From Dermatophilaceae bacterium Soc4.6 (GTDB taxonomy: Bacteria; Actinomycetota; Actinomycetes; Actinomycetales; Dermatophilaceae), in the NCBI GenBank assembly GCA_039889245.1, contig JAZGVH010000002.1:3844001-3908000 (forward strand): a DNA stretch of 64,000 nucleotides, read 5' to 3'. Shown here in pieces: positions 9,944 to 17,601 of the stretch. The notes under the pieces are model-generated. The model had not been told where the DNA came from. It did no database searches and saw nothing but the letters and a program-made list of their open reading frames with translations. Position 1 is the first letter of the stretch. Every line of letters starts with the position of its first letter. Made by a program: the position numbers and the translations under genes.

Positions 9944-9961
9944 GCACTCCTGGAGGAGTGC
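9944..9961 (+). promoter_or_regulatory. Perfect 18-nt hairpin in the ftsZ leader
   Basis: GCACTCCT, a 2-nt GG spacer and AGGAGTGC form a perfect inverted repeat 14 nt before the ftsZ Shine-Dalgarno (GGAGGAAG around 9977-9984). It could act as an mRNA structure controlling access to the ribosome site or as an operator; function unknown. Confidence 0.45.
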
Positions 9962-9992
9962 GCCAGCTCCGCCACGGAGGAAGGGCCCGATT

Positions 9993-11222
9993 GTGGCTGC
10001 AGACCCGCACAACTACCTCGCCGTCATCAAGGTCGTCGGCATCGGGGGTGGTGGCGTCAACGCCATCAACCGGATGATCGACGTCGGCCTGAAGGGCGTC
10101 GAGTTCATCGCCATCAACACCGATGCCCAGGCACTGCTGATGAGCGACGCCGACGTCAAGCTCGACGTGGGTCGCGAGCTGACCCGCGGCCTCGGGGCCG
10201 GGGCCGACCCCGAGGTCGGGCGACGCGCGGCCGAGGACCACCAGGAGGAGATCGAGGAGGTGCTCAAGGGCGCCGACATGGTCTTCGTCACCGCCGGCGA
10301 AGGTGGTGGCACCGGCACCGGTGGAGCCCCCGTCGTGGCGCGGATCGCCCGGCAGCTCGGCGCCCTGACCATCGGTGTCGTCACCCGCCCGTTCACCTTC
10401 GAGGGGCGGCGCCGCGCCAACCAGGCCGAGGCCGGCATCGCCGGCCTGCGCGAGGAGGTCGACACCCTCATCGTCATCCCCAACGACCGGCTGCTGTCGA
10501 TCAGCGACCGCAACGTCTCGATGATGGACGCCTTCCGCTCGGCCGACCAGGTGCTGCTGTCCGGTGTGCAGGGCATCACCGACCTGATCACGACCCCCGG
10601 TCTGATCAACCTCGACTTCGCCGACGTCAAGTCGGTCATGCAGGGCGCCGGGTCGGCGCTCATGGGCATCGGCTCGGCCCGTGGTGAGGACCGCGCCGTG
10701 CAGGCGGCCGAGCTGGCCATCTCCTCGCCGCTGCTCGAGGCGAGCATCGACGGTGCGCACGGGGTGCTGCTATCGATCTCCGGTGGCTCCGACCTCGGGC
10801 TCTTCGAGATCAACGAGGCGGCGCGGCTGGTGCAGGAGGCTGCCCACCCCGAGGCCAACATCATCTTCGGCACGGTCATCGACGACGCGCTCGGCGACGA
10901 GGTGCGGGTCACCGTCATCGCCGCCGGGTTCGACGGGGGTGGCCCGGTCAAGCGCAACGACGGGGCGCTCGGCACGATCTCCACCGGGGGACGCCCGGGC
11001 ACGCCGGCCGCCGGCCCGCCGGCCCCGGTGACCTCGCCGCCGACGACCGCGACCGCGCCGTCCACCTTGTCGTATGTCGCCTCGACCCCGCCGCCCGTCG
11101 GTGGCGGGGATGCGGTGCAGCCCCCGTCGCAGCCGCCCGCTCCGGCGACTCCCACCGCCCCACCGCGCACGGTCACCTTCGAGGACGCCGACGACCTCGA
11201 CGTGCCCGACTTCCTCAAGTAG
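9993..11222 (+). CDS. ftsZ: Cell division GTPase FtsZ
   Basis: Tubulin-like GTPase that forms the Z-ring. The start is the GTG at 9993, preceded by GGAGGAAG about 9 nt upstream; the protein then reads [21 protein letters not shown], the usual actinobacterial N-terminus (409 residues). The tubulin signature GGGTGTG, the T7-loop [11 protein letters not shown] and the GSARGEDRA segment are intact. A Pro/Thr/Ala-rich linker (about residues 325-395) leads to the conserved C-terminal peptide [10 protein letters not shown] that binds SepF and other partners. It has its own promoter region, unlike the upstream mur genes. Confidence 0.98.
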   Translation: MAADPHNYLAVIKVVGIGGGGVNAINRMIDVGLKGVEFIAINTDAQALLMSDADVKLDVGRELTRGLGAGADPEVGRRAAEDHQEEIEEVLKGADMVFVTAGEGGGTGTGGAPVVARIARQLGALTIGVVTRPFTFEGRRRANQAEAGIAGLREEVDTLIVIPNDRLLSISDRNVSMMDAFRSADQVLLSGVQGITDLITTPGLINLDFADVKSVMQGAGSALMGIGSARGEDRAVQAAELAISSPLLEASIDGAHGVLLSISGGSDLGLFEINEAARLVQEAAHPEANIIFGTVIDDALGDEVRVTVIAAGFDGGGPVKRNDGALGTISTGGRPGTPAAGPPAPVTSPPTTATAPSTLSYVASTPPPVGGGDAVQPPSQPPAPATPTAPPRTVTFEDADDLDVPDFLK

Positions 11223-11238
11223 CAGGGGGCGGCCCGCG

Positions 11239-12015
11239 GTGGAGGCTGCAGCCGTCTCGTGGCGGGGCGCGCTCCGGCTCGACGCGACGGTGGAGCGGCC
11301 CGGCGTGTGGGCCGGCTTCACCACGCGTGAGGGCGGCGCGAGCCTCCCGCCGTGGACCGGGCTCAACCTCGGCGGGGGAGTGGGCGACGACGTCGGTCAC
11401 GTGCTCGCCAACCGCTCCCGGGTGGCCGGCGCCGTCGGTGTGACCCCGGAGCGACTGGTGCTGATGCAGCAGTGTCATGGCACACGGGTCGAGCGCGTCG
11501 AGGGTCCGTGGCCGGGTCAGGCACCGTCGTGCGATGCGATCGTGACCACCCACGACGACCTGGCCCTCGCGGCCCTCGTCGCCGACTGCACCCCGGTCCT
11601 GCTGCACGACGCCCGGGCCGGGGTCGTGGGCGCCGTCCACGCCGGCCGCCCCGGCATGACCGACGGCGTCGTCGCGCTGGCCGTCTCGGCCATGCGCGAC
11701 CTGGGGGCCACCGCCGTGTCGGCCCTCGTGGGCCCCTCCATCTGCGGTCGGTGCTATGAGGTCCCGGAGGCCCTGCGGGCGGACGCGGCCCGGCGCAGCC
11801 CGGTCTCGTCGACCCTCTCGTGGGTCGGCACACCGGCGGTCGACGTGGCCGCCGGGGTGGTCGACCAGCTGGTCGCGGCCGGGGTCACGGTCACCTGGGT
11901 GCCCGGCTGCTCACGGGAGGACCCCGAGCTCTACTCCTACCGGCGCGAGGGCGTCACCGGTCGGTATGCCGGGGTCATCCGCCTCCTGCCCGCCCTCACC
12001 GGGGCCACGGCGTGA
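11239..12015 (+). CDS. pgeF: YfiH/PgeF family (purine nucleoside phosphorylase-like, laccase domain)
   Basis: Member of the YfiH family (DUF152, formerly 'multicopper polyphenol oxidase'), whose members have been described as purine nucleoside phosphorylases and as a peptidoglycan editing factor. The GTG at 11239 gives 258 residues. The metal/active-site set is present: QQCHGTRV (His), ADCTPVLL (Cys) and AVHAGRPG (His), with a further CGRCYEV motif. It lies between ftsZ and yggS, the usual position in Gram-positives. The stop overlaps the yggS GTG. Family firm, in vivo role less so. Confidence 0.88.
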   Translation: MEAAAVSWRGALRLDATVERPGVWAGFTTREGGASLPPWTGLNLGGGVGDDVGHVLANRSRVAGAVGVTPERLVLMQQCHGTRVERVEGPWPGQAPSCDAIVTTHDDLALAALVADCTPVLLHDARAGVVGAVHAGRPGMTDGVVALAVSAMRDLGATAVSALVGPSICGRCYEVPEALRADAARRSPVSSTLSWVGTPAVDVAAGVVDQLVAAGVTVTWVPGCSREDPELYSYRREGVTGRYAGVIRLLPALTGATA

Positions 12016-12764
12016 GCGAGACCGCAGAGGGTGCGCCGGCCCGGGCCGCCGAGCTCGCGGCCGGGCTGGCCGCCGTTGAGGGGCGCGTCACCGCGGCCTG
12101 CGCCGAGGCGGGTCGCGCACGGTCGGAGGTCACCCTCGTCGTGGTGACCAAGTTCTTCCCCGCCCGCGATGTGCGCCTGCTCGTCGACCTCGGGGTGCGC
12201 GACCTCGGCGAGAGCCGTGCCCAGGAGGCGCTGGGCAAGCTCGAGGACCCCCTGCTCGCCTCCGTCCGTGAGCGGGTCGCGACCCACTTCATCGGTCAGG
12301 TGCAGACCAACAAGGCGGCTGCGGTCGTCGGGTGGGCCGACCTGATCCACACCGTCGACCGTTCCCGGCTCGTGCGAGCCCTCGCCCGGGCGGCCGAGGC
12401 GGCGCAGACGTGCCAGTCCGTGCTGGTCCAGGTCTCGCTGGAGCCGCCCGACCTGGCGGCGCCCGGCGAGCCCGGGGAGCGAGGCGGGATCGCGGCCCCG
12501 CGAGCGGCCGAGCTCGCCGACCTCGTCGCGCAGGAGCCGACGCTGCGACTGGCGGGGGTGATGGCCGTAGCGCCCCGCGAAGGCGAGCCCGACGAGGCGT
12601 TCACGCGCCTCGCCGAGGTGTCACGCGGCATCCGGGAAGCCCATCCCGACGCCGTCGTCGTCTCGGCCGGAATGAGCGGTGACCTCGAGACCGCAGTCCG
12701 GCATGGGGCGACACACCTGCGTGTCGGGTCCGCAATCCTCGGCTCGCGGCCGGCAGTTCGCTAA
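12012..12764 (+). CDS. yggS: PLP homeostasis protein, YggS/PROSC family
   Basis: Fold-type III PLP-binding protein that buffers cellular pyridoxal phosphate; no catalytic activity is known in the family. The GTG overlaps the pgeF stop; 250 residues. Diagnostic segments: TLVVVTKFFPARDVRLL (the Lys is the PLP-binding residue), LGESRAQE, HFIGQVQTNK, HTVDRSRL, MAVAP, SAGMSGDLETA and LRVGSAILG. The stop codon is embedded in the promoter-like motif shared with divIVA (see 12756). Confidence 0.93.
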   Translation: MSETAEGAPARAAELAAGLAAVEGRVTAACAEAGRARSEVTLVVVTKFFPARDVRLLVDLGVRDLGESRAQEALGKLEDPLLASVRERVATHFIGQVQTNKAAAVVGWADLIHTVDRSRLVRALARAAEAAQTCQSVLVQVSLEPPDLAAPGEPGERGGIAAPRAAELADLVAQEPTLRLAGVMAVAPREGEPDEAFTRLAEVSRGIREAHPDAVVVSAGMSGDLETAVRHGATHLRVGSAILGSRPAVR

Positions 12765-12770
12765 CGTCGC
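12756..12770 (+). promoter_or_regulatory. Promoter-like motif upstream of sepF (shared with divIVA)
   Basis: GTTCGCTAACGTCGC; the TAACGT (12762-12767) resembles a -10 element. It matches 14 of 15 bases of the motif upstream of divIVA at 13783-13797. It overlaps the yggS stop codon and would give a leader of about 110 nt for sepF. Confidence 0.45.
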
Positions 12771-12881
12771 AAGCGAGGCAGGGCCAGCCGGCCCGCGTAC
12801 GAGGTCTCAACACGCACGTGTGGCACGCACGTCCGACAAGCGTCTGACTAGCGTCGGATTGACACTCAAGGGAGCTCACCC

Positions 12882-13388
12882 ATGGCTGGGGTACTGCGCA
12901 AGTCGATGGTCTGGCTGGGGATGGCCGAGGAGGACGAGCGTTACGAGGGGTACGACGACCTCGACGACGACCGCGCTCGTCAGGAGGGCGACGACCGGGG
13001 TCGTGCGGCTGTGCCCGAGCAGGAGCACCGCGCCCAGGTCACGTCGCTGCCGCAGCGACAGACCCCCGTCGCCCGGGTCGTGCGCGACACGGAGGTGAGC
13101 GCGTTGACGCGCATCACGACGATCCACCCGCGCACCTACAACGAGGCCAAGAAGATCGGTGAGGCGTTCCGCGCCGGCACCCCCGTGATCATGAACCTCT
13201 CCGACATGGCCGACGACGACGCCAAGCGCCTGGTCGACTTCGCCGCTGGTCTGATCTTCGGTCTGCACGGCGAGATCGAGCGTGTGACGTCGAAGGTCTT
13301 CCTGCTCTCGCCGGCGCACGTCGAGGTCAGCAGCGAGGTCAGCCCCGAGGTCCCCCGGCAGGCCAGGGGCTTCTTCAACCAGAGCTGA
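12882..13388 (+). CDS. sepF: Cell division protein SepF
   Basis: Membrane anchor for FtsZ in bacteria lacking FtsA. 168 residues: an N-terminal amphipathic start ([19 protein letters not shown]), an acidic/Arg-rich linker to about residue 75, and the SepF domain ([21 protein letters not shown] ... [11 protein letters not shown] ... VFLLSP). The partner ftsZ lies 1.7 kb upstream and no ftsA is present in the cluster, as expected. AGGGAGC lies 8-14 nt before the ATG. Confidence 0.95.
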   Translation: MAGVLRKSMVWLGMAEEDERYEGYDDLDDDRARQEGDDRGRAAVPEQEHRAQVTSLPQRQTPVARVVRDTEVSALTRITTIHPRTYNEAKKIGEAFRAGTPVIMNLSDMADDDAKRLVDFAAGLIFGLHGEIERVTSKVFLLSPAHVEVSSEVSPEVPRQARGFFNQS

Positions 13389-13444
13389 GCACGCTGCCGA
13401 GGCAGATCGCCCCCGTCCACAGATCTGTCCCCCACACTGGTGAC

Positions 13445-13717
13445 ATGGGAATCGTCCTGTCGCTGTTCAAAACCGTGGTCTTCCTCTTCTTCATCGCCTT
13501 GATCGGTCGGTTGGTCATCGACTGGGTGCAGGTCCTCTCTCGCGAGTGGCGACCTCGGGGAGCCGTGCTGGTCCTCGCCGAGGGGGCCTACTCGGTGACC
13601 GACCCTCCCCTGCGTGCCCTGCGCAAGGTGATCCCCTCGCTGAGCTTCGGCGGGATGCGCATCGACTTCGCCTTCCTGGTGCTGATGATCATCACCTCGG
13701 TGCTGCTCAACCTGTGA
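13445..13717 (+). CDS. yggT: YggT family membrane protein
   Basis: Small integral membrane protein (90 residues) with two predicted helices (about residues 3-25 and 68-90) and the conserved RLVIDWVQVLSREWRPRG loop and VTDPPLRALRKVIP motif of the YggT family (pfam02325). Function is unknown; the gene is routinely found between sepF and divIVA. No Shine-Dalgarno is evident. A weak -10-like CACACT ends 6 nt before the ATG, so it may be leaderless. Confidence 0.9.
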   Translation: MGIVLSLFKTVVFLFFIALIGRLVIDWVQVLSREWRPRGAVLVLAEGAYSVTDPPLRALRKVIPSLSFGGMRIDFAFLVLMIITSVLLNL

Positions 13718-13765
13718 TTCGCCGGCTCTTCGGCCGGTGCGCCCGGGGTCGTGTGCCCCGTGATG

Positions 13766-13794
13766 TTGGTGTGGTGCACGCCGTTCGCTAACGT
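13766..13794 (+). promoter_or_regulatory. Predicted promoter for divIVA
   Basis: TTGGTG (13766-13771) and TAACGT (13789-13794) are separated by 17 bp. The -10 lies inside GTTCGCTAACGTTGC, nearly identical to the motif before sepF, suggesting common control of two division or polarity genes. Confidence 0.5.
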
Positions 13795-13828
13795 TGCCCC
13801 CGACCGGCCCGACGACCGAGGTGGAACC

Positions 13829-15085
13829 ATGGCGCTCACACCCGAGCAGATCCTCAACAAGCACTTCCAGACGACCCAGTTCCGGAAGGGCTACGACGAG
13901 CGCGATGTCGACGACTTCCTCGACGAGATCGTCGCCGAGATGCGCACCTTGGTGGCACAGCGCGACGACTTCAAGCAGCAGCTGAACGACTGCCGCGCCG
14001 GCCGGGGACTCGCCGCCGGCGACCGCACCCAGGACAGCGTCTCCACGCCCTCGACGCCTTCGACGACGGCCATGCCGGCCCCCCCCGACACCGCGGCCCT
14101 CGAGGCGGCCCAGGCCGAGCTGGCCGACCTCCGCGGCCGGATCGCGAGTGCCGAGACGCAGGAGCGCGACGCCGCTGCCCGCCTGTCGCGGGTCACCACC
14201 GAGGTCAGCAACGCCGAGGCCGCGCTCCGCGACCGCACGGGGGCGATCGACAAGTCCGTCCAGGAGCGCCTCGAGACCGCCGAGACCGCGGCTCGCGAGG
14301 CGACCGCCGCGAAGCAGTCCGCCGAGGCCAGGGTCGCCGAGCTCCAGCAGCAGCTGGAGTCGGCGCAGGAGGAGCTGGCGTCGGCGCAGGAGCGCGCGGC
14401 CACGGCCGAGCAGCAGGCGCTGGCGTCCACGTCGGCAGCGCCCGCAGGAGAGGGCAGCAACACCGGTGTCATGCGCGCCGTTGCCTCGGGCGCCGGTGGT
14501 GGAGCGAGCGCTGCCTCCCTGATCGAGCTGGCGCAGCGTCTGCACGACGAGCACGTCGGTCAGGGTGAGAGCACCCGCACCCGCCTGATCTCCGAGGGAC
14601 AGTCACGTCACGACGAGCTCGTGGCGACGGCCCAGGCCCGGCACGACGAGCTGGTCGGGAAGGCGACGGTCGAGCACGACCAGCTGGTGAGCTCTGCGCG
14701 GGCCAAGCACGAGGAGCTGGTCTCGGTGGGTCAGGCCCGGCACGACGAGCTGGTGGGCACGGCCCAGACGCAGCACGACGAGCTGCTCACCACGGCCCAG
14801 GCCCAGCACGACCAGCTCATCGCCGAGGCCACGGCCCGCCACGAGGAGCTCATCACCGAGGGTCGTGAGCGCTCCACGGGCATGGTCGCCGAGGCGCAGC
14901 AGCGCAAGGCGGCGGTGCTCGGTGAGCTCGAGACCGAGAAGTCCCGGCTGCAGAAGCAGATCGACCAGCTGCGCGGTTTCGAGCGCAACTACCGTTCGCA
15001 GCTGAAGTCCTACCTGCAGGGCCAGCTCGAGGAGCTGGACCACACGGCCGTGGAGCAGGAGCCGGCCTCGGCCGACCGGGGCTGA
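13829..15085 (+). CDS. divIVA: DivIVA/Wag31-type polar growth protein with long hendecad repeat array
   Basis: Coiled-coil protein that binds negatively curved membrane and organises polar or septal wall synthesis. The ATG at 13829 gives the canonical N-terminus MALTPEQILNKHFQ followed by FRKGYDERDVDDFLDEI, the lipid-binding DivIVA domain (residues 1-60). A Thr/Pro-rich linker (about 65-95) leads to a classical heptad coiled coil (about 96-205). The unusual part is residues 260-347, where eight consecutive 11-residue units of the type RHDELVxTAQA occur, plus two degenerate units to 369. Such 11-residue periodicity predicts a right-handed or straight coiled coil. The protein has 418 residues. 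A strong terminator follows. Confidence 0.93.
   Translation: MALTPEQILNKHFQTTQFRKGYDERDVDDFLDEIVAEMRTLVAQRDDFKQQLNDCRAGRGLAAGDRTQDSVSTPSTPSTTAMPAPPDTAALEAAQAELADLRGRIASAETQERDAAARLSRVTTEVSNAEAALRDRTGAIDKSVQERLETAETAAREATAAKQSAEARVAELQQQLESAQEELASAQERAATAEQQALASTSAAPAGEGSNTGVMRAVASGAGGGASAASLIELAQRLHDEHVGQGESTRTRLISEGQSRHDELVATAQARHDELVGKATVEHDQLVSSARAKHEELVSVGQARHDELVGTAQTQHDELLTTAQAQHDQLIAEATARHEELITEGRERSTGMVAEAQQRKAAVLGELETEKSRLQKQIDQLRGFERNYRSQLKSYLQGQLEELDHTAVEQEPASADRG
14606..14869 (+). repeat. 33-bp tandem coding repeats (8 units) in divIVA
   Basis: Eight in-frame 33-bp units encode 11-residue repeats with consensus [R/K/E/Q]H[D/E][E/Q]L[V/I/L]xxAxx. The His-Asp-Glu-Leu core is kept in most units while positions 7-10 vary. 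Two weaker units extend the periodicity to 14935. Confidence 0.9.
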
Positions 15086-15109
15086 CCGCTCGTCGCAGTG
15101 GTGCACCAC

Positions 15110-15148
15110 GGCGGGCCCGGGTCGCACAGACCCGGGCCCGCCTTGGTT
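15110..15148 (+). terminator. Strong hairpin terminator after divIVA
   Basis: A perfect 13-bp G+C-rich stem (15110-15122 with 15130-15142) around a 7-nt loop, followed by TTGGTT, begins 24 nt after the divIVA stop. Confidence 0.85.
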
Positions 15149-15170
15149 GAGCGCCCGACGGTGCGTCGGT

Positions 15171-15200
15171 TTGGCCGGAGCACGGCTCGCGCCTTATCCT
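15171..15200 (+). promoter_or_regulatory. Predicted promoter for the DksA-like gene
   Basis: TTGGCC (15171-15176) and TATCCT (15195-15200) with 18-bp spacing, just after the divIVA terminator. Leader about 38 nt. Confidence 0.5.
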
Positions 15201-15244
15201 CAGCGCCACGCACCAGAGGACCCTTTCACCAGAGAGGCCGCGAC

Positions 15245-15946
15245 ATGGCCGCAGCGACGACCGCCCGCAAGGGCGCTGGCACGACGAAGCCTCCGGCGAC
15301 GGCGGCCGCGGCTACCACGTCCTCGTCGGCGACCAAGAAGGCGGCGGCGGTGACCACCAAGGCAGCCCCGGCCAAGAAGGCAGCCCCGGCCAAGAAGGCG
15401 GCCCCGGCCAAGAAGGCGGCCCCGGCCACGAAGCTCGCTCCGGCGAAGAAGCTCGCTCCGGCGAAGACCTCCGCCCGGGCCACGTCGGTCGCTCCCACGA
15501 AGGCGGCCGCGGCGACGAAGGCGACCCCGGCGAGGTCGAGCGCGGCTCGGAAGGCGGCGACGACCGGGCCGTCCGACCGCAGCCCGTGGACGGCCGCCGA
15601 GCTTCGTGACTTCCGCGAGGAGCTCCAGACCGAGCGGTCACGGGCGGAGGCCGATCTGCAGATCGCCGAACGCGACCTGCAGGGCCTGCTGCGGGAGGCC
15701 GGCGACGGAGCCGGCGACGACCAGGCCGACGCGGGCGCGAGCATCGGTGGTCGTGACTACGAGATGACCCTCGCGGCCGGGCAGCGTGACAAGCTGGACC
15801 AGATCGAGCACGCCCTCGAGCGGCTCGAGGACGGCACCTACGGCATCTGCGAGTCGTGCAGCAAGCCGATCGGCAAGCTGCGGCTCCAGGCCGCCCCACG
15901 GGCCACGCTGTGCGTGGACTGCAAGACCCGGCAGGAGAGTCGCTGA
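15245..15946 (+). CDS. TraR/DksA-family zinc finger protein with lysine/alanine-rich H1-like tail
   Basis: The 233-residue protein has two very different parts. Residues 1-110 are Ala/Lys/Pro/Thr-rich with tandem AAPAKK units (40-63) and LAPAKK variants, resembling histone H1-like and nucleoid-protein tails. Residues 115-233 are a DksA/TraR-type coiled-coil plus zinc-finger module, with four cysteines (Cys202, 205, 223, 226) in CESC and CVDC and the family phrases LERLEDGTYGICE and RLQAAPRATLC. DksA proteins bind RNA polymerase through the secondary channel; the basic tail would be expected to bind nucleic acid. Start chosen at ATG 15245, with an AGAGAGG purine stretch upstream. A separate function from classical DksA is possible. 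Confidence 0.85.
   Translation: MAAATTARKGAGTTKPPATAAAATTSSSATKKAAAVTTKAAPAKKAAPAKKAAPAKKAAPATKLAPAKKLAPAKTSARATSVAPTKAAAATKATPARSSAARKAATTGPSDRSPWTAAELRDFREELQTERSRAEADLQIAERDLQGLLREAGDGAGDDQADAGASIGGRDYEMTLAAGQRDKLDQIEHALERLEDGTYGICESCSKPIGKLRLQAAPRATLCVDCKTRQESR
15362..15433 (+). repeat. 18-bp tandem repeats encoding AAPAKK units
   Basis: Four consecutive 18-bp units, the first three nearly identical, encode AAPAKK, AAPAKK, AAPAKK and AAPATK; two more degenerate units follow. Such repeats are prone to copy-number change. Confidence 0.85.
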
Positions 15947-15990
15947 TCCATCCTGACAGCAGCGCTCCTGCCCCCGGCAGGACCGAGCGC

Positions 15991-16548
15991 ATGAGCCAGA
16001 CCCCACCCACCGCCCGCCGCGTGAGCCATCGGCATCTCGTCGTCCTCCTCACGGTGGTCGCTGTCGTCGCCTACGGCCTCGACCAGCTGACCAAGGTCTG
16101 GGCGGTCGCGCACCTGACCCCGGGCCACTCGACGCAGGTCGTGGGCACCTTCCTGCAGCTGCAGCTGATCCGCAACCCCGGTGCCGCGTTCTCCCTGGGC
16201 ACGGGGAGCACCTGGGTGCTCACCCTCATCGCCATGGCCGTGCTGGTCGTCATCGTGCGGGTGAGCCGCCGGCTGGGCAGCAGGGGCTGGGCCTGGGCCT
16301 TCGGCCTGCTGCTCGGTGGCGCCCTCGGCAACCTCACCGACCGGCTCGTGCGCGAGCCCGGAGTCGGCCGTGGTCACGTGGTCGACTTCATCGCCTACAG
16401 CACGTGGTTCATCGGCAACGTCGCCGACATCGCCATCGTCGCTGCCGCCGCCCTGATCGCCCTGCTCGCGGTCCGGGGCACCGGCGTCGACGGTCGGCGC
16501 GAGGGCCAGCCCACCGCTCCGGACGCAGCACCCCGCGCCGATGTCTGA
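15991..16548 (+). CDS. lspA: Lipoprotein signal peptidase (signal peptidase II)
   Basis: Aspartyl protease of the membrane that cleaves the signal peptide of prolipoproteins after lipidation. 185 residues with four hydrophobic helices. The conserved boxes are visible: [20 protein letters not shown] with catalytic Asp117, and [10 protein letters not shown] with catalytic Asp146. The ATG at 15991 lies 44 nt after the DksA-like stop. The gene ends inside the start of rluD (8-nt overlap), the usual lspA-rluD pair. Confidence 0.96.
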   Translation: MSQTPPTARRVSHRHLVVLLTVVAVVAYGLDQLTKVWAVAHLTPGHSTQVVGTFLQLQLIRNPGAAFSLGTGSTWVLTLIAMAVLVVIVRVSRRLGSRGWAWAFGLLLGGALGNLTDRLVREPGVGRGHVVDFIAYSTWFIGNVADIAIVAAAALIALLAVRGTGVDGRREGQPTAPDAAPRADV

Positions 16549-17470
16549 CGAGCGCGCGGTCCTCGTCCCCGAGGGTCTGGAGGGCGAGCGAGTCGACGCC
16601 GCCATCGCCAGGCTCTTCGGTCTGTCGCGCACGCGTGCCGCCGAGCTCGCCGCGGCGGGCGAGGTGAGCGTGGGACAGACCGTCGTCGGCAAGTCGCACC
16701 GGGTCAGCGCCGGAGACCTGCTCGAGGTCTCGATCCCGTCTGCGCCGGTGAGCGTGGTCCAGGTCGTCGCCGAGCCGGTCCCCGGCCTGCGCATCGTGCA
16801 CGACGACGCGGACATCGTCGTGGTGGACAAGCCGGTCGGGGTCGCGGCCCACCCGTCCGTCGGCTGGACAGGCCCGACCGTCCTCGGCGGTCTCGCGGCC
16901 GCCGGCTACCGGATCTCGACCTCGGGGGCCAGCGAGCGTCAGGGCGTCGTCAGCCGCCTCGACGTCGGCACCTCGGGCCTGATGGTGGTGTGCAAGAGCG
17001 AGCGGGCGTACACGCTGCTCAAGCGGGCCTTCAAGGCGCGCACGGTCGACAAGACGTACCACGCGCTGGTGCAGGGACTGCCCGACCCACTGGTGGGCAC
17101 GGTCGACGCGCCGATCGGGCGTCATCCGGGCCACGACTACAAGTTCGCCGTGATGGAGTCGGGCAAGGCCGCCGTCACCCACTACGAGGTGCTCGAGGCC
17201 TTCCGTCGGGCCTCGCTGCTCGAGATCCACCTCGAGACCGGGCGCACGCACCAGATCAGGGTGCACTTCGCCGCGCTGCACCATCCCTGCTGCGGCGACC
17301 TGACCTACGGCGCCGACCCCACGCTGGCGGCCCGACTCGGACTCGACCGGCAGTGGCTGCACGCGATGGGGCTCGGCTTCGAGCACCCCGGTTCCGGTGA
17401 GTGGGTCACCTACGAGAGCAGCTATCCCGACGACCTGCAGCACGCGCTCGACGTCGTCTCGGCCGTCTGA
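16541..17470 (+). CDS. rluD: 23S rRNA pseudouridine synthase, RluD type
   Basis: Pseudouridine synthase of the RluA/RluD family, expected to modify helix 69 of 23S rRNA. 309 residues: an S4 RNA-binding domain (about 18-65), then the catalytic domain with [12 protein letters not shown] and the active-site [12 protein letters not shown] (Asp141; the usual His before RLD is Ser here). The C-terminal [10 protein letters not shown] motif and CCGDLTYG are intact. It overlaps lspA by 8 nt. Confidence 0.93.
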   Translation: MSDERAVLVPEGLEGERVDAAIARLFGLSRTRAAELAAAGEVSVGQTVVGKSHRVSAGDLLEVSIPSAPVSVVQVVAEPVPGLRIVHDDADIVVVDKPVGVAAHPSVGWTGPTVLGGLAAAGYRISTSGASERQGVVSRLDVGTSGLMVVCKSERAYTLLKRAFKARTVDKTYHALVQGLPDPLVGTVDAPIGRHPGHDYKFAVMESGKAAVTHYEVLEAFRRASLLEIHLETGRTHQIRVHFAALHHPCCGDLTYGADPTLAARLGLDRQWLHAMGLGFEHPGSGEWVTYESSYPDDLQHALDVVSAV

Positions 17471-17471
17471 C

Positions 17472-17514
17472 GGCGCCGAGCCGGGCGACACGCCGGAGCA
17501 CCGGAGACGGCGCC
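17472..17514 (+). terminator. Possible terminator after rluD
   Basis: GGCGCCG (17472-17478) pairs with CGGCGCC (17508-17514), with a further CCGGGCG/CGCCGG stem inside the loop. There is no U-tract, so the call is weak. Confidence 0.35.
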
Positions 17515-17546
17515 CCCGCCCGTCGTGGGCTGTCACCGCCCCGGCC

Positions 17547-17552
17547 TAGAAT
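17547..17552 (+). promoter_or_regulatory. Leaderless-type -10 element for the dnaE transcript
   Basis: TAGAAT ends exactly 7 nt before the ATG of the 13-residue leader ORF at 17560, the spacing expected if transcription starts at that ATG. No clear -35 hexamer. Confidence 0.6.
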
Positions 17553-17559
17553 CACCCCG

Positions 17560-17601
17560 ATGCCGAACGCCGCCGCCCGAGACACCAGAGCCGCCCGATG
17601 A
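17560..17601 (+). CDS. Predicted 13-residue leader peptide overlapping the dnaE start
   Basis: ATG followed by 12 codons (MPNAAARDTRAAR) and TGA. The ATG sits 7 nt after a TAGAAT -10 element, so it would be the 5' end of a leaderless mRNA. Its stop overlaps the dnaE ATG in ATGA. dnaE has no convincing Shine-Dalgarno, so ribosomes may reach dnaE by terminating on this short ORF and re-initiating. The alternative is that 17560 is merely an untranslated start of the leader. Not proven to be translated. Confidence 0.5.
   Translation: MPNAAARDTRAAR

Noticed and set aside
12765-12881. tRNA or small RNA gene between yggS and sepF
   Set aside because: No TTCGA arm, CCA end or cloverleaf was found; looks like a promoter and leader.
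14606-14935. Possible CRISPR or minisatellite array
   Set aside because: 33-bp repeats without spacers, in frame in divIVA and encoding a regular 11-residue coil.
15362-15469. Possible non-coding tandem repeat
   Set aside because: In frame AAPAKK units inside a protein that ends in a clear DksA zinc finger.
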